This document shows, one piece after another, positions 54,935 through 63,331 of a stretch of 64,000 nt of DNA (positions within the stretch are counted from its first letter, which is position 1; every line of letters begins with the position of its first letter). Under the pieces are notes generated by a model. It did no database searches. It had not been told where the DNA came from and was given only the letters and a program-made list of their open reading frames with translations. The translations under genes and the position numbers were made by a program. The DNA is from JARRQJ01 sp963810615 (GTDB taxonomy: Bacteria; Pseudomonadota; Gammaproteobacteria; DRLM01), in assembly GCA_963810615.1 (NCBI GenBank), contig CAWEOA010000008.1, positions 62,001-126,000 of the forward strand, given 5' to 3'.

Positions 54935-56068
54935 TTAGCCTACGGCGCGTCTACCGGCACGCAGCATATCGGTCTTGGCGGAGATGGCGTTGAGCAGATT
55001 GGTGAAGGATTTGGCAAATGACTGCACGCCTTCATCTTCCAATTTCTTGGTGACAGCATCAAGATCTATGCCGAAGCTTGTCAGCAGGGTGATTTGCCGT
55101 TCGGCATCTTCCAGGCCTTCGGTAAGCGTGATGCGGGGTTGGCCGTGATCCTTGTAGGCGGCATAGGTCGCAGGGGGCACGGTATTGACGGTGTCAGGGC
55201 CGATCAGTGCGTCGAGGTACATCACATCACTATACGCGGGGTTCTTGGTGCCGGTACTGGCCCATAGTAAACGTTGTGTGCTTGCGCCCGCCTGTCGCAT
55301 CGGTTCGAAACGCGGAGAATTGAATACCCGTTGGTACCACGCATACGCCAGCTTGGCATTGGCTATGGCGATCTGGCCCTGCAAGGCGGCGGCGCCGGGC
55401 GCGGTCGTTACGGCTTGTTCCAGCAAGCTGTCTACCGCCGAATCCACACGGCTGACAAAAAAACTGGCGACGGAGGCGATGGAATCTATGGCCAGACCTT
55501 GGCGCAGGCGTGCTTCCAGACCTGCCAAATAGGCCTCCACCACTTCTTTATAGCGCTCAACAGAGAACAACAGCGTCACATTGACGTTGATGCCCTTCGT
55601 CACCAGATTCTCGAAGGCCAACACACCTTCTTTGGTGGCGGGGACTTTGATCATTAAATTGGGTCGATTGACCCGGCTGTGAAGGCGTTCCGCTTCGGCG
55701 ATGGTGGCCTCGACGTCGTAAGCGAGGTCCGGTGAGACTTCCAGGCTGACATAGCCATCCCGCCCCTGCGTAGCGTCATACACGGGTTTAAGTAAATCGG
55801 CGGCCCCTTGAATATCTTCGATGGCCAGCTTGAAGAACAGGGCACGGCTATCCTGGTGGGCGGCGGAGTATAAGTCTTTGGCCATGCTGTCATCGTAATC
55901 GTTTGAATTCGCGATGGCCTTTTCGAAAATGGTGGGATTGGATGTTATGCCGCGCAACCCATCCTCATTGATAAGACGCGCCAATTCACCGGAAAGCAGC
56001 ATCTTGCGTTCGATGTTGTCATACCAGATGCTTTGGCCGAAATCCTGTAGGCGTCGCAATGGGTTCAT
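54935..56068 (-). CDS. tal: Transaldolase
   Basis: The 377-residue transaldolase belongs to the longer type found in actinobacteria and many autotrophs rather than the E. coli TalB type. It opens FGQSIWYDNIERKMLLSGEL and has GITSNPTIFEKAI. The Schiff-base lysine is in NLMIKVPATKEGVLAFE, and it continues VNVTLLFSVERYKEV and LLWASTGTKNP. It exchanges three-carbon units in the pentose phosphate pathway. Single gene with GGAG upstream of the ATG. Confidence 0.95.
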   Translation of the reverse strand: MNPLRRLQDFGQSIWYDNIERKMLLSGELARLINEDGLRGITSNPTIFEKAIANSNDYDDSMAKDLYSAAHQDSRALFFKLAIEDIQGAADLLKPVYDATQGRDGYVSLEVSPDLAYDVEATIAEAERLHSRVNRPNLMIKVPATKEGVLAFENLVTKGINVNVTLLFSVERYKEVVEAYLAGLEARLRQGLAIDSIASVASFFVSRVDSAVDSLLEQAVTTAPGAAALQGQIAIANAKLAYAWYQRVFNSPRFEPMRQAGASTQRLLWASTGTKNPAYSDVMYLDALIGPDTVNTVPPATYAAYKDHGQPRITLTEGLEDAERQITLLTSFGIDLDAVTKKLEDEGVQSFAKSFTNLLNAISAKTDMLRAGRRAVG

Positions 56069-56302
56069 GGTGGTTTCTCCTTATTCTTCAGCGTGGCCTG
56101 CGGTTAGTCGCATTCAAATATCGGCGGACATGGGAAAAAGTAAATACTTATGCTGCAGTGCCTGGATGATTCTTACAACAATATGAGACAGGTGGCAAGC
56201 TATGGGGTTCGGGTGTATTGTGAAAAAACCAAATAGGCTGCTTTTGTAGGGATATTAGAGCCACGGTAGGTGTCTAATCATGGGTACAGGGAAGTTAACT
56301 TA

Positions 56303-56515
56303 ATGTATCTAAAGCACAAAATCAGTGGCTCGATGGTGGAAGTGTTGGACGTCGCCGCACTGTGTGACCCTTGTCTGGATACGCTTCAGGGCAGGTACCA
56401 TGCCGGCGAAGAACTTCAAGACCCCATGGATTTTTCAAAACAGGAGCTGAGCTTTCCCTCGGGAGAGGCGCTTCCCCGCTGTTGGATAGACCGCCATTGC
56501 ATGCTAACCAGTTGA
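56303..56515 (+). CDS. Small conserved protein of unknown function
   Basis: The 70-residue soluble protein has cysteines in ALCDPCLDTL and LPRCWIDRHC and the segment GRYHAGEELQDPMDFSKQEL. I recall similar small proteins in cyanobacteria and proteobacteria, often labelled acetyltransferase without support. ATG at 56303 follows a weak purine stretch (GGGAAG). The paired cysteines might bind a metal, which is inference. Confidence 0.6.
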   Translation: MYLKHKISGSMVEVLDVAALCDPCLDTLQGRYHAGEELQDPMDFSKQELSFPSGEALPRCWIDRHCMLTS

Positions 56516-56632
56516 TTATTGGTTAAATAAATATCTCCGCCAATTGAGATTCAGTTAACAGAATTTCAGGTGGGATTCGCCGGATAATCATTGTCAGGCG
56601 GAAAGTGAAGTTACGGCACGGAGCCGCTCAAT

Positions 56633-57121
56633 ATGAGAGTCAGTGCAATGTATTACCGCAAGCCCAAGTTCCCAATGTCGCTGATGTTGTTGGTGGGGGT
56701 GGCTGTGACGTTTCCTGCCTTGGCGGATAACATGACCAATGACAATGGAACGTACTTCAAAGGACCGATGGCGACATGTCTAAGTAGAGCGAAGGTCGTC
56801 TATCCCTGTGTGTCCTTATCCCCGCCTGCGTATCAAGCCAATTCCACGTTTTTCTCCAACGCAGCTCCTCTGGGAGCTAATTTGCCGCTGGCCTCGGACC
56901 AGCACGAAAGCGGCTGGTTTGCCAAATTGCGAGACAGTGAGTTTTGGAATCCCAAGGGACTGTTTTCCGAAAATATGCCGGGAACGGATATGAATTTCAG
57001 TATGAAGCCGTCAGGTGCGGGGATGAATATGAATCTCGGCCCGATGAAATTCAACATGTACGTCGACGAAAGTCACCTATCCGAATCGCAATTTTTTCTC
57101 GGCATCGATCGCAGCTGGTAA
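56633..57121 (+). CDS. Exported Met-rich protein of unknown function
   Basis: The 162-residue protein has a signal peptide (SLMLLVGVAVTFPALA, cleavage near residue 31). The mature part has two cysteines (C49, C59) that could pair. Seven methionines fall within residues 115-142 (NMPGTDMNFSMKPSGAGMNM and on to GPMKFNM). Methionine clusters of this density occur in periplasmic copper-handling proteins, but no known domain is recognised and the idea is only an inference. ATG at 56633 has GGAG nine bases upstream; ATG at 56648 is the alternative. It converges on the TauE gene. Confidence 0.6.
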   Translation: MRVSAMYYRKPKFPMSLMLLVGVAVTFPALADNMTNDNGTYFKGPMATCLSRAKVVYPCVSLSPPAYQANSTFFSNAAPLGANLPLASDQHESGWFAKLRDSEFWNPKGLFSENMPGTDMNFSMKPSGAGMNMNLGPMKFNMYVDESHLSESQFFLGIDRSW

Positions 57122-57141
57122 GCTCACTACCCCTTGCCGCC

Positions 57142-57888
57142 TTAAGCAATCTTCAGTTGCACCAGCATCATGATCCCCAGCACGGCCAGCCCGAGGCTGA
57201 AGACTCGTTGTAACGGTTTGAGGGGGATGCGCTTTAGAAGGTGGGAGCCGACGATACTTCCCACCGCGGCCAAACATCCGACTAAGAGCATGGTTTCGAG
57301 TGACAAAGGCACCTGTCCCATGTAAGTAATGCCGGAGGTTGTGGCATTGACCGTAATCAACAGCAGGGAATGGGCCACAGCCGTGGGAAAGTGCGATATG
57401 CCCAAGGCAATCAATGCCGGGACCATCAAAAACCCGCCCCCTACTCCCAGCAAGCCCGTGAGAACGCCCAATCCGCTGCCGACCACTAATGCCGCCATAC
57501 AATGGCATGCGCCAGAGGGAACGGGCGCGTCATGAAGCCGAGTCCGCCATGTCCAAATGGCGACCACTAATAACAAGATCCCGAACAAGGCTTGCTGAAG
57601 TCCGGGATCGATGCGGGCACCCAGCCAGGCGCCCCCTATACTGCCCGCGATGCCGCCGACACTGAAGAAAACCAATAATCCCGGTTGAATTACCCGCCAT
57701 GCCCGTTGATGAAACGCAGCCACCAAGCTCACGCTGGCCACGATCCACACGCTGGAGGCGATCGCCTGCTTAAGCGGTAGACCGGCTCCATAGACCAACA
57801 GGGGAACGGTGAGCATTCCGCCGCCGGCACCGAATAAGCCGAGCATCAGACCGATGAACGGTGCCAGCAGCCATAGCCATAGGCTCAT
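57142..57888 (-). CDS. Sulfite exporter TauE/SafE family membrane protein
   Basis: The 248-residue protein has about seven to eight hydrophobic segments and the family glycine motifs PFIGLMLGLFGAGGGMLTVP and VLTGLLGVGGGFLMVPAL. These repeat the same GGG-containing half twice, as expected for TauE/SafE. Members export organosulfonates, sulfite or other sulfur anions. It is the distal gene of a minus-strand unit behind a persulfide-sensor-like regulator and a DUF2892 gene, which argues for a sulfur role here. Confidence 0.9.
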   Translation of the reverse strand: MSLWLWLLAPFIGLMLGLFGAGGGMLTVPLLVYGAGLPLKQAIASSVWIVASVSLVAAFHQRAWRVIQPGLLVFFSVGGIAGSIGGAWLGARIDPGLQQALFGILLLVVAIWTWRTRLHDAPVPSGACHCMAALVVGSGLGVLTGLLGVGGGFLMVPALIALGISHFPTAVAHSLLLITVNATTSGITYMGQVPLSLETMLLVGCLAAVGSIVGSHLLKRIPLKPLQRVFSLGLAVLGIMMLVQLKIA

Positions 57889-57960
57889 GAGTAGGATCGG
57901 TCCCCGATCGAACGCATAGCGGCCATGACGATATGATGAGTCATGGTCGGCGGCCGTCCC

Positions 57961-58197
57961 TTAGTGTGCGCTGCTTTGTTGCACGCAACCGGATTTGACG
58001 CCGACCTTTTTAAGAATTTTCTCCATCAAACACCAGCGGGTGAAACCGGATTGCAGCAGATTGGCGCCTACAAAAGCGGTAAACCACAGCCAAGTAGGTC
58101 CGTTAATGAGATTCGCGCCGTTGTAAACATGGGCGAGCACCAGCGATAACAGTATGAAGCTTCCGGCAATGATGCGAATCAATCTTTCGCTGTTCAT
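57961..58197 (-). CDS. DUF2892 (YgaP-type transmembrane) protein
   Basis: The 78-residue protein opens NSERLIRIIAGSFILLSLVLAH. Two membrane helices and a FTRWCLMEKILKKVGVK segment follow, the transmembrane part of the rhodanese YgaP occurring as a separate protein. It lies 14 bases behind the ArsR-type regulator gene. In YgaP this domain follows a persulfide-carrying rhodanese; no rhodanese is next to it here. Confidence 0.88.
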   Translation of the reverse strand: MNSERLIRIIAGSFILLSLVLAHVYNGANLINGPTWLWFTAFVGANLLQSGFTRWCLMEKILKKVGVKSGCVQQSSAH

Positions 58198-58211
58198 GGT
58201 GTTGATACCTC

Positions 58212-58556
58212 CTAATCGGCAGAATTGCTGAGTGGCTCTTTTGTCTCACTGCCCGATAGGTCGGGCACAGAACAATAAATTGCCTTGAGTGCTTCGATAA
58301 TCTGGGCAAAAGCGGGATCGGCAAGCTGGTACACAACCTGCTGGCTTTTACGTTCGCAACGCAATAGACCCATCATGCGCATCTTGGCCAGATGTTGGGA
58401 CAGATTCGATTGGCTGGCGCCGGTCAAGGCCATGATCTGCGATACCGTCAGCGGCCCCTCCTCCAAATGACACAAAATGGAAAGGCGCAATTCGTGAGCA
58501 ACGCCTCGCAACAAGCGGGTGGCCTCACTAATTTTCTCTTCTGGGAATTGATCCAT
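58212..58556 (-). CDS. ArsR-family regulator of the BigR/SqrR persulfide-sensing type
   Basis: The 114-residue winged-helix repressor has a recognition helix in TGASQSNLSQHLAKMRMMGLL. It has Cys29 (RLSILCHLEE) and Cys95 (KAIYCSVPD), 66 residues apart, the same spacing as the persulfide-sensing pair of SqrR (C41/C107) and BigR. Cys67 is additional. No ArsR-type CxC metal site is seen. By family, polysulfide or sulfane sulfur would link the two cysteines and release the repressor from DNA. It heads a unit with DUF2892 and TauE. No Shine-Dalgarno precedes the ATG, in line with a leaderless transcript from the promoter just upstream. Confidence 0.88.
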   Translation of the reverse strand: MDQFPEEKISEATRLLRGVAHELRLSILCHLEEGPLTVSQIMALTGASQSNLSQHLAKMRMMGLLRCERKSQQVVYQLADPAFAQIIEALKAIYCSVPDLSGSETKEPLSNSAD

Positions 58557-58562
58557 GAAGAA

Positions 58563-58591
58563 AGTATATAATTAAATTCTAATATTATCAA
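58563..58591 (-). promoter_or_regulatory. Promoter with operator-like dyad for the BigR/SqrR-like operon
   Basis: On the minus strand TTGATA (58586-58591), a 17-base spacer and TATACT (58563-58568) form a near-consensus sigma70 promoter. The spacer contains a 13-base imperfect dyad, ATTAGAATTTAAT (58571-58583), suited to a repressor dimer. A start seven bases past the -10 falls on the A of the ATG. A second AT-palindrome, ATTAATTAAT, lies at 58604-58613. Confidence 0.6.
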
Positions 58592-58635
58592 GTGAAATAT
58601 ATCATTAATTAATAAGACTTTAATCTATCGGGCAT

Positions 58636-59802
58636 TTATTCCCACGGGTGGCGTGGGGGCGGGTGGAAGAGGCGTTCTAGCCACATATCCACCCAGCCCC
58701 AAAAGCCTTCCTTCCAGCGCCGATACCAGGGGCGCTTGGTCCATTCGCTGAAAAGGCATTCGTCACTATGACGGAAGTCATCCTCCAACATTTCACAGAC
58801 TCGGTCGGAAAAGGCCGGATCATCGATTTCCTGATTGGCCTCCAGATTCCAGCGCAAGGTCCAGCGATCCAGATTGCTGGAACCGATGCCGCACCACTCG
58901 TCGCACACCAGCACCTTGGAATGGGTGAAGCGCGGCTGGAACTCGAAGATCCTTACCCCATGGCGGAGTAGACGATAATAGTATCGCCGCCCGGCATGGC
59001 GGACCGCGGGATGGTCGGTATGCTCTCCGGGAACCAATAAGCGAACGTCCACCCCGCGCCGTACCGCCCGACGCAGGGTGCGGCGCAATTTCATGGAAGG
59101 GACAAAATAGGCCGTCGCCAGCCATACGCGTCGGTGTGAATTACGTATGCGGGTAATTACCGTCCGTGTGATCTCAGGATAGAAAATTCCCCGGCTGCGG
59201 TTGACCCGGCCCGATTGCTGACCTGCGATCGGAAAGTCCACCCTGAGCGGCACGCTCAGGGTGTCATCCGTGACATGATCCCAGGTTTCACGAAACAGTT
59301 GTTGCCAGTCACCCAGCACGGGCCCCTCGATGGCGACCACGGTGTCCCGCCACCGTCGTTCGCTATGAACAGGTGGGTCGAATTCATCGGCAATGCCCGG
59401 CCCGCCGACATAGGCGATGCGGCCATCTACCAATAGGAGCTTGCGATGATCGCGGTATAAGTTACGCTGCCATTTACCGTACCGCAGGCGATTAAAGTAA
59501 ATCACCTCGACATTACGCTGTTGTAAGCGTTCGCGATCCACGCGGTGAAGTCCACGCGCGCCATAATCGTCCAGCATGAGCTTTACCGTTACGCCACGCG
59601 CCGCCGCGGCGAGTAAGGCCGCGACGAAGCGATTCGTGACCGTGCCCGATTCCGTGAGATACATTTCCAAGAGCACATAGGATTCGGCCGCCGCGATGGC
59701 ATCGAGCATGGCCGGGAAAAATCGATTGCCGTCGATGAGCAATTTGAAACGATTGCCTTCGCGCCACGGAAATGGAGCATGACCCAGTTCAAAGCCGGCC
59801 AT
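58636..59802 (-). CDS. Cardiolipin synthase-like phospholipase D family protein
   Basis: The 388-residue protein has two HKD motifs, DHRKLLLVDGRIAYVGG and THSKVLVCDEWCGIGSSNLD. It resembles the ClsB branch, which has no N-terminal membrane helices. The opening WREGNRFKLLIDGNRFFPAM is typical. ATG at 59802 is chosen because it aligns with ClsB starts; a TTG 16 codons upstream is possible. It lies 148 bases behind the cfa gene on the same strand; together they would alter membrane lipids (cardiolipin and cyclopropane rings). Confidence 0.88.
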   Translation of the reverse strand: MAGFELGHAPFPWREGNRFKLLIDGNRFFPAMLDAIAAAESYVLLEMYLTESGTVTNRFVAALLAAAARGVTVKLMLDDYGARGLHRVDRERLQQRNVEVIYFNRLRYGKWQRNLYRDHRKLLLVDGRIAYVGGPGIADEFDPPVHSERRWRDTVVAIEGPVLGDWQQLFRETWDHVTDDTLSVPLRVDFPIAGQQSGRVNRSRGIFYPEITRTVITRIRNSHRRVWLATAYFVPSMKLRRTLRRAVRRGVDVRLLVPGEHTDHPAVRHAGRRYYYRLLRHGVRIFEFQPRFTHSKVLVCDEWCGIGSSNLDRWTLRWNLEANQEIDDPAFSDRVCEMLEDDFRHSDECLFSEWTKRPWYRRWKEGFWGWVDMWLERLFHPPPRHPWE

Positions 59803-59950
59803 CAGGCGTTGCCGCGCCGGAAAAAGGGCATATGAGGGATGACAAAACAATTCACAGGATTACTCTTATACCACGGGAAACGTGACGGTGCTGCCGGTGT
59901 TATCGACGTCGGAGCCTATAGCCGAATTTACGGCATTTTGGTGGGCCGGG

Positions 59951-61228
59951 TTAAACGTTGTCCAACTGCTTGCGGCGGTCGCCACGGGGGGAACGGCGTT
60001 CGCCAACATCGGGGCATACAGCGCCGGGATGGGATGTTTGCCAATCCTCGGCCGACGGATAGAGATAGTTACGGGTTACCGGGACGGCATCGAGACGGTG
60101 CGCCAATTGAATTTGAAACACCACTGTATCCCGCCAGCGAAAGGAAGCGGCGCAGGCGGCCAGATAGAATTCCCACATGCGGAAGAAACGCGTGCCCCAG
60201 CGCCGGCTGATTTCATCGCGGTGCTGCTGCAATCGCGCCAGCCAGGCGCTCAGGGTCCAGGCGTAGTGCAGGCGCAGTACTTCGATATCGGTCGAGATCA
60301 GCCCTGCCGCCTCTATGGCGCGGTGGATATCCGACAGGAGCGGGCAATCGCTGCCCGGGAAGATGTATCGTTCCAGCCAGGGATTGGCACCGCCGGTGTC
60401 GGTAAAGCAACCGATGGTATGCACCAGCGCTATGCCATTGGGCGACAACTGCCGTTTGATGGCATCGAAATAGCGGCGATAATTGGGCAGGCCTACGTGT
60501 TCGAACATGCCGACGCTGATGATACGGTCATAGCGTCCCAGGTGTTTCCGGTAGTCTTCAAGGAGAAAACGTACCTGATTATCCAGGCCGCGTTGCTTGG
60601 CGCGTTGTATAGCGACTCGGCGCTGATTGTCGGCCAGCGTGAGGCCGGTCACGTCGACCCCGGCGTGTTCGGCGAGATAGCAATCCAGCCCGCCCCAGCC
60701 GCAACCGATATCCAGGACCCGCTGACCGGTTTCCGGCAACAGCTTGGTCATGATGTGGCGGCATTTGGCGCGTTGCGCCTGTTCGAGGCTGATGCCGGGC
60801 TCTTCAAAATAGGCGCAGGAGTAATGCAGTTCCGGATCGAGAAAATAATGGAAGAATTCTTCCTCTCGCCCGTAATGCCGGACGACGTTGTGCTTGCTTT
60901 GCGTCAGGCGGTTCCATTGACGCTGCCATTGGCGGACAGCCTGAGCGGCGCGTTGCCAGCCATGGGGGCGTTCAAGGGGATAATTGCGCAGCAGAACCTC
61001 GAGGAGAGGCAGTAAACCGCATTCACCCGCATCCCATTCGCCGTTTACGTAGGCCTCGCCCAGGCGGACTTCGGGGTCGCGGGCAATACTCGAGAGCGTC
61101 CGCGGTTTATGTACCACCCATTCCACTTCCGGATTGCCGTCGCCGAAGCTTCGGCTGGCACCGTTGGGAAGGTTTAACAGCAGGCGACCGTAGTGAATCT
61201 TTCGTTCCAACTGAGACAGAATGCCCAT
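59951..61228 (-). CDS. cfa: Cyclopropane-fatty-acyl-phospholipid synthase family methyltransferase
   Basis: The 425-residue protein has an N-terminal lipid-binding domain (RDPEVRLGEAYVNGEWD) and a class I SAM methyltransferase domain with motif I VLDIGCGWGGLDCYLAEHAG. The bicarbonate/active-site region YSCAYFEEPGISLEQAQ and MFEHVGLPNYRRYFD are conserved. It adds a methylene bridge to unsaturated acyl chains. It is the first gene of a probable two-gene unit with the ClsB-like gene. Confidence 0.9.
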   Translation of the reverse strand: MGILSQLERKIHYGRLLLNLPNGASRSFGDGNPEVEWVVHKPRTLSSIARDPEVRLGEAYVNGEWDAGECGLLPLLEVLLRNYPLERPHGWQRAAQAVRQWQRQWNRLTQSKHNVVRHYGREEEFFHYFLDPELHYSCAYFEEPGISLEQAQRAKCRHIMTKLLPETGQRVLDIGCGWGGLDCYLAEHAGVDVTGLTLADNQRRVAIQRAKQRGLDNQVRFLLEDYRKHLGRYDRIISVGMFEHVGLPNYRRYFDAIKRQLSPNGIALVHTIGCFTDTGGANPWLERYIFPGSDCPLLSDIHRAIEAAGLISTDIEVLRLHYAWTLSAWLARLQQHRDEISRRWGTRFFRMWEFYLAACAASFRWRDTVVFQIQLAHRLDAVPVTRNYLYPSAEDWQTSHPGAVCPDVGERRSPRGDRRKQLDNV

Positions 61229-61284
61229 ATCCAGTCGTCACTTAAAAGCAGTCGGCTTCAACCATAATGATAAATGGTGTCCCG

Positions 61285-61305
61285 GGTCAAGATACAAATT
61301 TGACC
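61285..61305. repeat. Short inverted repeat upstream of the membrane-protein gene
   Basis: GGTCAA (61285-61290) and TTGACC (61300-61305) are perfect arms nine bases apart in the 224-base gap between cfa and the next plus-strand gene. The TTGACC also reads as a possible -35, but no good -10 follows. Possible operator, weakly supported. Confidence 0.35.
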
Positions 61306-61452
61306 AATCCGGCTTTTTGTCCGGCTAGGGGCGGGTTATGATGCTGGAGTTTATGCAATAGGGCTGTGAGGGGTGGCAAAATGAGCATAGGACTTTACCG
61401 GCAGCGCGCGCCGCGGCGCGGTATTTTGTCGTTCTGCGCAGGGAATTAGCGA

Positions 61453-61965
61453 GTGATACAACTCATCAAGCTATTTTGGGATATCTGTGCCGTCAAAGCG
61501 GCGCCCCAGGATTTGCCTGCTTCGTCCTTTTTACTGGTGCTGGCCGTGTTGGCCTATTTCGTGACGGGTGCCGTTGTGGCCACGTTCCAGTGGCCGCTTT
61601 CTCAAGCCATCCTCGCGGCCTTTCTCGACACGGTCTTTCTTACGGTCCTGTCCCGGGTGCTGTTATGGGCGCGCATGCTCAGCGGCCGTTTCGTCCAGAC
61701 CCTCACGGCTTTGGCGGGTAGCGGGGCGGTGATGACGGTGATCGCCCTGCCCTTGGTAATGTGGCAGGGCTTCGTCGGGGTGACGGACGCCAATGCTCCA
61801 ACCCTGCCGTCGTGGTTGTTAATGATATGGATGATATGGAACGTGGTGGTGGTGGGACACATCCTCCGCCATGCCCTCTCCACGGTTTTGCCGCTGGGCA
61901 TAGGTTTGGCGGCGGTCTACGCTTATATTACCTTTCAGTTGATGCGAATTTTCCTTCCCAGTTAG
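61453..61965 (+). CDS. Conserved membrane protein upstream of mpl
   Basis: The 170-residue protein has four to five hydrophobic segments: SSFLLVLAVLAYFVTGAVVA, AILAAFLDTVFLTVLSRVLL, ALAGSGAVMTVIALPLVMW, WLLMIWMIWNVVVVGHIL and LGIGLAAVYAYITFQLM. The pattern is reminiscent of Yip1-type multi-pass proteins, but I do not recognise the family. The start is GTG with CAGGGAA upstream. It ends seven bases before mpl, so the two are likely cotranscribed. Confidence 0.75.
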   Translation: MIQLIKLFWDICAVKAAPQDLPASSFLLVLAVLAYFVTGAVVATFQWPLSQAILAAFLDTVFLTVLSRVLLWARMLSGRFVQTLTALAGSGAVMTVIALPLVMWQGFVGVTDANAPTLPSWLLMIWMIWNVVVVGHILRHALSTVLPLGIGLAAVYAYITFQLMRIFLPS

Positions 61966-61972
61966 AGGCGCT

Positions 61973-63331
61973 ATGCACATTCACGTTTTGGGTATTTGCG
62001 GCACCTTCATGGGCGGCATCGCGGTGCTGGCGCGCGAGATGGGGTATACCGTGAGCGGTTCCGATGCCAATGTCTATCCGCCCATGAGCACCCAGTTGGA
62101 ACAGGCGGGAATTCAACTCGGCCAGGGCTACGACCCCGCCCACCTCGAGCCCGCGCCTGACCTGGTGGTGATCGGAAATGCCCTGTCGCGGGGTAATGCC
62201 GCCGTCGAGTACGTGTTGAACCGCGGCCTGCCCTACACCTCCGGCCCGGCCTTCCTGGCCGATTATGTGCTGAAGGAACGCTGGGTGCTGGCGGTGGCGG
62301 GCACTCACGGCAAGACCACCACCTCCAGCATGCTGGCTTGGATACTGGAATACGCCGGACTGAAGCCCGGCTTTCTCATCGGCGGTGTTCCCGGCAATTT
62401 CGACATCTCGGCGCGCCTCGGCGACGCGCCGTTCTTCGTGGTGGAGGCCGACGAATACGACACCGCCTTCTTCGACAAGCGCTCGAAATTCGTGCATTAC
62501 CGGCCGCGCACCCTGATCCTCAACAACCTGGAATTCGACCACGCCGACATCTTTCCCGACCTCGCCGCCATCCAGTGCCAGTTTCATCACCTGGTGCGCA
62601 CCGTGCCGGGCAACGGACTGATCATCGCCCCTCGCGACGACGCGGCGCTCAATGAAGTATTGGCGCAAGGCTGCTGGACGCCGCTGGAACGTTTCGCCCT
62701 GAGCGGCGACGCGGATTGGACCGCCCGCGACATCGCTCCCGACGGCGGGCGCTTCGCCGTGTACTGGAAGGACCAATTGCAGGGCGTGGTGGAGTGGTCC
62801 TTGATCGGCGTGCACAACGTTCACAATGCCGTCGCCGCCATCGTCGCCGCCCGCCACGCCGGCGTGCCCAGCGCCCACGGCATCGCCGCCCTGTCCCAGT
62901 TCCGCGGCGTGAAGCGGCGCATGGAGCAGCGCGCCATCATCAACGGCATCGCCATCTACGACGATTTCGCCCACCACCCCACCGCCATCGCCTCCACCCT
63001 GGCGGGTCTGCGTCATCGCGTCGGCACGGCGCGCATCATCGCCCTGCTCGAGCCGCGTTCCAACACCATGCGCATGGGCGTGCACCGCGAACAACTGGCC
63101 CCCAGCCTCGCCGAGGCGGACGCGGTATTCTTATATAATCCGCCTGACCTGCAGTGGGACCTGAGCGCGGTGGCCACGGCGGTAGGCGCCAAGGCCCAGG
63201 TAGCTATAAACATTGAAGATTTGCTCAAGGCCGTGAGCGCGCTTGCGCGCCCCGGCGATCACGTGTTAATCATGAGCAACGGTGCGTTCGGGGGAATCCA
63301 CGACAAACTGATGGAGGCGCTGAAGAAATGA
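61973..63331 (+). CDS. mpl: UDP-N-acetylmuramate:L-alanyl-gamma-D-glutamyl-meso-diaminopimelate ligase
   Basis: The 452-residue Mur-ligase-family enzyme reattaches recycled murein tripeptide to UDP-MurNAc. The N-terminal ICGTFMGGIAVLAREMGYTV distinguishes Mpl from MurC. Next come ATP-binding VAGTHGKTTTSSMLAWILE, VVEADEYDTAFFDKRSKFVHY and the C-domain IYDDFAHHPTAIASTL. The start follows GAGGCG. It overlaps ubiX by four bases (ATGA). Confidence 0.96.
   Translation: MHIHVLGICGTFMGGIAVLAREMGYTVSGSDANVYPPMSTQLEQAGIQLGQGYDPAHLEPAPDLVVIGNALSRGNAAVEYVLNRGLPYTSGPAFLADYVLKERWVLAVAGTHGKTTTSSMLAWILEYAGLKPGFLIGGVPGNFDISARLGDAPFFVVEADEYDTAFFDKRSKFVHYRPRTLILNNLEFDHADIFPDLAAIQCQFHHLVRTVPGNGLIIAPRDDAALNEVLAQGCWTPLERFALSGDADWTARDIAPDGGRFAVYWKDQLQGVVEWSLIGVHNVHNAVAAIVAARHAGVPSAHGIAALSQFRGVKRRMEQRAIINGIAIYDDFAHHPTAIASTLAGLRHRVGTARIIALLEPRSNTMRMGVHREQLAPSLAEADAVFLYNPPDLQWDLSAVATAVGAKAQVAINIEDLLKAVSALARPGDHVLIMSNGAFGGIHDKLMEALKK

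Noticed and set aside
59882..61015. 377-codon plus-strand frame opposite the cfa gene
   Set aside because: Shadow of the cyclopropane synthase gene, with no family resemblance.
61381..61449. 22-codon micro-ORF with a GAGGGG upstream, before the membrane-protein gene
   Set aside because: Too short to judge, with no leader-peptide character such as codon runs and no terminator after it.
61928..63094. 388-codon minus-strand frame opposite mpl
   Set aside because: Composition is Gly/His/Val-rich shadow sequence. mpl on the other strand has all Mur-ligase motifs.
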